DNA from: JAAYGD01 sp964428195 | GTDB taxonomy: Bacteria > Bacillota_I > Bacilli_A > RF39 > UBA660 | Length of the DNA stretch: 43,168 nucleotides | Direction of reading: 5' to 3' | NCBI GenBank assembly: GCA_964428195.1 | Contig: CAYRXC010000004.1 | Span: 1 to 43,168 of the forward strand | Shown: in pieces, positions 40,990-43,168 of the stretch | How positions within the stretch are numbered: position 1 is the stretch's first letter | Layout: the number at the start of each line of letters is the position of its first letter | Program-made: the position numbers and the translations under genes | The notes under the pieces: generated by a model | Told to the model about the DNA's origin: nothing | What the model saw: only the letters and a program-made list of their open reading frames with translations | Databases searched by the model: none

Positions 40990-43125
40990 TTACAATCTAT
41001 TAGGACTAAAATCAATCTCTAGTTTTATTTTTGAATTAGTGTAATGAAGATCTATTTCTTCCAATACTTTGATTAATTGTTCTTTTCCTTTATACTTTAC
41101 AATACATTGAAATCCGTAGATATTATTTATTTTTGGGAAAATAGTGGGCCCTAATATCTTATGCTTATCATCTAGCTTTGCTTTCAATAAATCATTTATT
41201 TTATTAATTTCTTTAAAACCCACTTGATAATCATTTGATAATAATCTTATAGCTACAATAAAGCAAAATGGTGGATAATAAAGTTTTTTTCTAATAATCA
41301 TTTCGTTGTTATAAAAAGATAGATAATCATGGTTTTCAACAAGCTTAATAGCGTAATGATTTGGATTAAATGTTTGAATAATTATTTCTCCTTCTTTATC
41401 TTTCCTTCCTGCTCTTCCAGACACTTGAGTAAGGAGAGAAAAAGTTCTTTCACTACTTCTATAATCAGAAATATATAAAGATGAGTCAGAATCTATAACA
41501 ACAACTAAAGTAACATTTGAAAAATCCAACCCTTTTGAAATCATTTGTGTTCCTAACAATACATCATAAGCATTATTATTAAAATCATTTATTATTTTTT
41601 CGTGAGAGTTTTTATTAGTAGTAGAGTCACTATCCATTCTCACCACTCTAATTCCATTGAAATTATTTTCTAATACTTCTTCAATTTTTTGGGTTCCTTT
41701 ACCTCTTAAAGTCAAATACTTTGAATTGCACTTCGTGCATTTTATCGGCATCTCCATATAAAAGTTACAATAATGACATTTTAAAATGTCTTTGTTTTTA
41801 TGGTATGTCAAGGAAATATCACAATTTGGACATTTGAATACTTCTCCACATTCATTGCAAATGACATAATTAGAATAACCTCTTCTATTTATAAGTATCA
41901 TAACTTGTTCTTTTTTATTAATCTTTTCAATAATTTTGGATTTAGCAATGCTAGAAAAAATTAAATTCCCTTTTTTCATTTCATCTTTCATATCGACTAT
42001 ATTTACTTTTGGAAGATTTTTTTGATTTACTCTTTCTAATAACTCTAATAATTTGTATTTGTTAGTTTTTGCTCTAGCATAGCTTTCTAAAGAAGGTGTT
42101 GCACTTCCTAATACTAATTTTGAATTGTAATTTTTTGTTCTTTCAATAGCTATATCTATTGTGTTATATCTAGGATTACTTTCTTGTTTATAAGATTCAT
42201 CGTTTTCTTCATCCATTATAATTAATCCAATATTAGTAAATGGCACAAAAATTGCACTTCTTGCTCCAACAACAATGTTTACTTCTTTTCTTTTTATTTT
42301 TCTCCATTCGTCGTACTTTTCTCCGTCACTTAGTCCGCTATGAAAAAGTGCTACTTTTTCTCCGAATCTACTTTTGAATCTACTAATTAATTGCGTTGTA
42401 ATCGATATTTCAGGAACTAAAACAATTGCTTCTTTTCCATCATTAACAATGTCTTCAATAAGTTCCATATATATTTCTGTTTTTCCAGATCCGGTTACTC
42501 CTCTTATCAAGAAGATTGAATCATGGCTGTCTATTATTTCTGTATAAATTTTTTCTTGTTGAACAGTTAGTTTAACTTTTTCTTTTATCTCGTAGGAATA
42601 ATTTAATCTATATACCTCTTTTTCTTGAACAGCAATAGCGTTTTTCTCTATCAATCTTTTTAAGGCTTCTTTATTTTTTAATTCATTTGAAAATAAAGAT
42701 TCTTTTTCATTAAATAAATTTAATATATTTTGTTCTGCTTTTGATTTTGTTTCTATCTTATTAATAAGATAGTATTTTTTTTCTATTTTAATATTCTTTT
42801 GTTCTTTTACTTTTTTTAAAATAGAAGGCATCATAACTTTATAAGCATCAAACAAAGAACATAGATATGTTTCTCTCATAAATTTAATAAGCTTGATTTG
42901 TTCTTTGTTTATTATTGGTTCTTCATCAACAATACTTAAAATATCTTTTGTTTCGACATTCTCTTCATTTTTTTCTTTTATTTTTAAGACAATTCCATTA
43001 ATATTTCTACTACCAAAAGGAACACTTACTCTATATCCTTCAATCAGTTTAATACTAGAAGGAACAGAATATGTAAATGTTCTATTTTTAAAAACATTGA
43101 TTTCTAATAATACCTCAGCATACAT
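40990..43125 (-). CDS. priA: Primosomal helicase PriA
   Basis: A 711-residue helicase that reloads replication at collapsed forks. The N-terminal 3'-end-binding domain is present (YAEVLLEINVFKNRTFTYSV). Walker A is GVTGSGKTE (209-217), Walker B is DEEND (305-309, Asn where most PriA have His), and the zinc region carries eight cysteines (CNECGEVFKCPNC, CHYCNF, CTKCNS). The helicase C-terminal GTQMISKGLDF and QVSGRAGRKD are typical. The ATG at 43125 has AGGAG; the in-frame upstream extension is not conserved. An extended -10 (43142-43150) lies just upstream. Confidence 0.95.
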   Translation of the reverse strand: MYAEVLLEINVFKNRTFTYSVPSSIKLIEGYRVSVPFGSRNINGIVLKIKEKNEENVETKDILSIVDEEPIINKEQIKLIKFMRETYLCSLFDAYKVMMPSILKKVKEQKNIKIEKKYYLINKIETKSKAEQNILNLFNEKESLFSNELKNKEALKRLIEKNAIAVQEKEVYRLNYSYEIKEKVKLTVQQEKIYTEIIDSHDSIFLIRGVTGSGKTEIYMELIEDIVNDGKEAIVLVPEISITTQLISRFKSRFGEKVALFHSGLSDGEKYDEWRKIKRKEVNIVVGARSAIFVPFTNIGLIIMDEENDESYKQESNPRYNTIDIAIERTKNYNSKLVLGSATPSLESYARAKTNKYKLLELLERVNQKNLPKVNIVDMKDEMKKGNLIFSSIAKSKIIEKINKKEQVMILINRRGYSNYVICNECGEVFKCPNCDISLTYHKNKDILKCHYCNFYMEMPIKCTKCNSKYLTLRGKGTQKIEEVLENNFNGIRVVRMDSDSTTNKNSHEKIINDFNNNAYDVLLGTQMISKGLDFSNVTLVVVIDSDSSLYISDYRSSERTFSLLTQVSGRAGRKDKEGEIIIQTFNPNHYAIKLVENHDYLSFYNNEMIIRKKLYYPPFCFIVAIRLLSNDYQVGFKEINKINDLLKAKLDDKHKILGPTIFPKINNIYGFQCIVKYKGKEQLIKVLEEIDLHYTNSKIKLEIDFSPNRL

Positions 43126-43141
43126 AAGAACTCCTATATAA

Positions 43142-43150
43142 ATTATAACA
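43142..43150 (-). promoter_or_regulatory. Extended -10 promoter of priA
   Basis: Minus-strand TGTTATAAT 17 bp before the priA ATG at 43125. The window ends 18 bp further on, so any -35 at the usual distance is only just inside. Confidence 0.6.
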
Positions 43151-43168
43151 CAAAAAAAGAACACATTC

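Noticed and set aside
1..43168. UGA read as tryptophan (Mycoplasma code)
   Set aside because: Several genes end cleanly in UGA at conserved overlaps (nrdD, rsgA, the 175-residue gene), and tryptophans in conserved positions are encoded by TGG.
1..43168. CRISPR arrays, insertion sequences and transposases
   Set aside because: No regularly spaced repeats and no transposase or integrase reading frames were seen; the only clear direct repeat is the coding 70 bp pair at 3750-3990.

Overview
The window is a 43 kb stretch of an AT-rich, gene-dense chromosome from a low-GC Firmicute. Gene content and order (rlmN-prpC-prkC-rsgA-rpe, comEA-comEC with holA, lexA beside tkt-yneF, rnhC beside cvpA-trxA, rpsB-tsf, murG-murB-ftsQ-ftsA-ftsZ) are Bacilli-like. 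A class III (oxygen-sensitive) ribonucleotide reductase, the compact genome and very low GC suggest an anaerobic, reduced lineage near Erysipelotrichia/RF39-type Bacilli. That placement is an inference. UGA is used as a stop (nrdD, rsgA and others), so this is code 11 and not the Mycoplasma code. Most genes are on the minus strand.

Layout. 1-4.9 kb: start of tRNA-Asp, an RluA-type pseudouridine synthase, an rRNA-type methyltransferase, trxA, cvpA, divergent rnhC, a repeat-containing unknown protein and an SDR oxidoreductase. 5-8.4 kb: parE, two unknown genes in one operon and a MutT-like Nudix gene. 8.4-11.7 kb: tkt, yneF and a 43-residue rubredoxin-like protein, then an SOS locus in which lexA and a 48-residue membrane protein share a divergent promoter region with two identical LexA boxes. 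11.8-17.7 kb: a small membrane protein, a CofE-like ligase, a small Cro/CI regulator with an operator-like repeat cluster, and an anaerobic dNTP operon of nrdG, nrdD (with a fused redoxin domain) and a thioredoxin-reductase-like flavoprotein. 17.7-25.1 kb: holA, a decayed copy of the comEC 3' end, an accessory island of higher GC, comEC, comEA, an FtsW/RodA protein and a pilin. 25.2-30.5 kb: the rlmN-prpC-prkC-rsgA-rpe operon and a coiled-coil membrane protein. 30.6-38.1 kb: ftsZ, ftsA, ftsQ, murB, murG and parC. 38.2-43.1 kb: tsf, rpsB (with a SAP-like tail), an anchored extracytoplasmic protein and priA.

The genes form four themes: cell division and chromosome decatenation (ftsAZQ, murBG, parC, parE, the prkC/prpC switch); replication and repair (holA, priA, rnhC, lexA, mutT-like, nrdDG); DNA uptake (comEA, comEC, pilin); and translation (rpsB, tsf, rsgA, rlmN, RluA-type). 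The most notable signals are the LexA-controlled 48-residue membrane protein in the yneA position, the remnant of a comEC 3' end next to holA that marks an insertion, the NrdD-redoxin fusion coupled to a reductase lacking the usual NADPH motif, and ribosomal protein S2 with a SAP-like tail behind a structured leader. Promoters are strikingly uniform: nearly all carry an extended -10 (TGnTATAAT) a short distance from the start codon.
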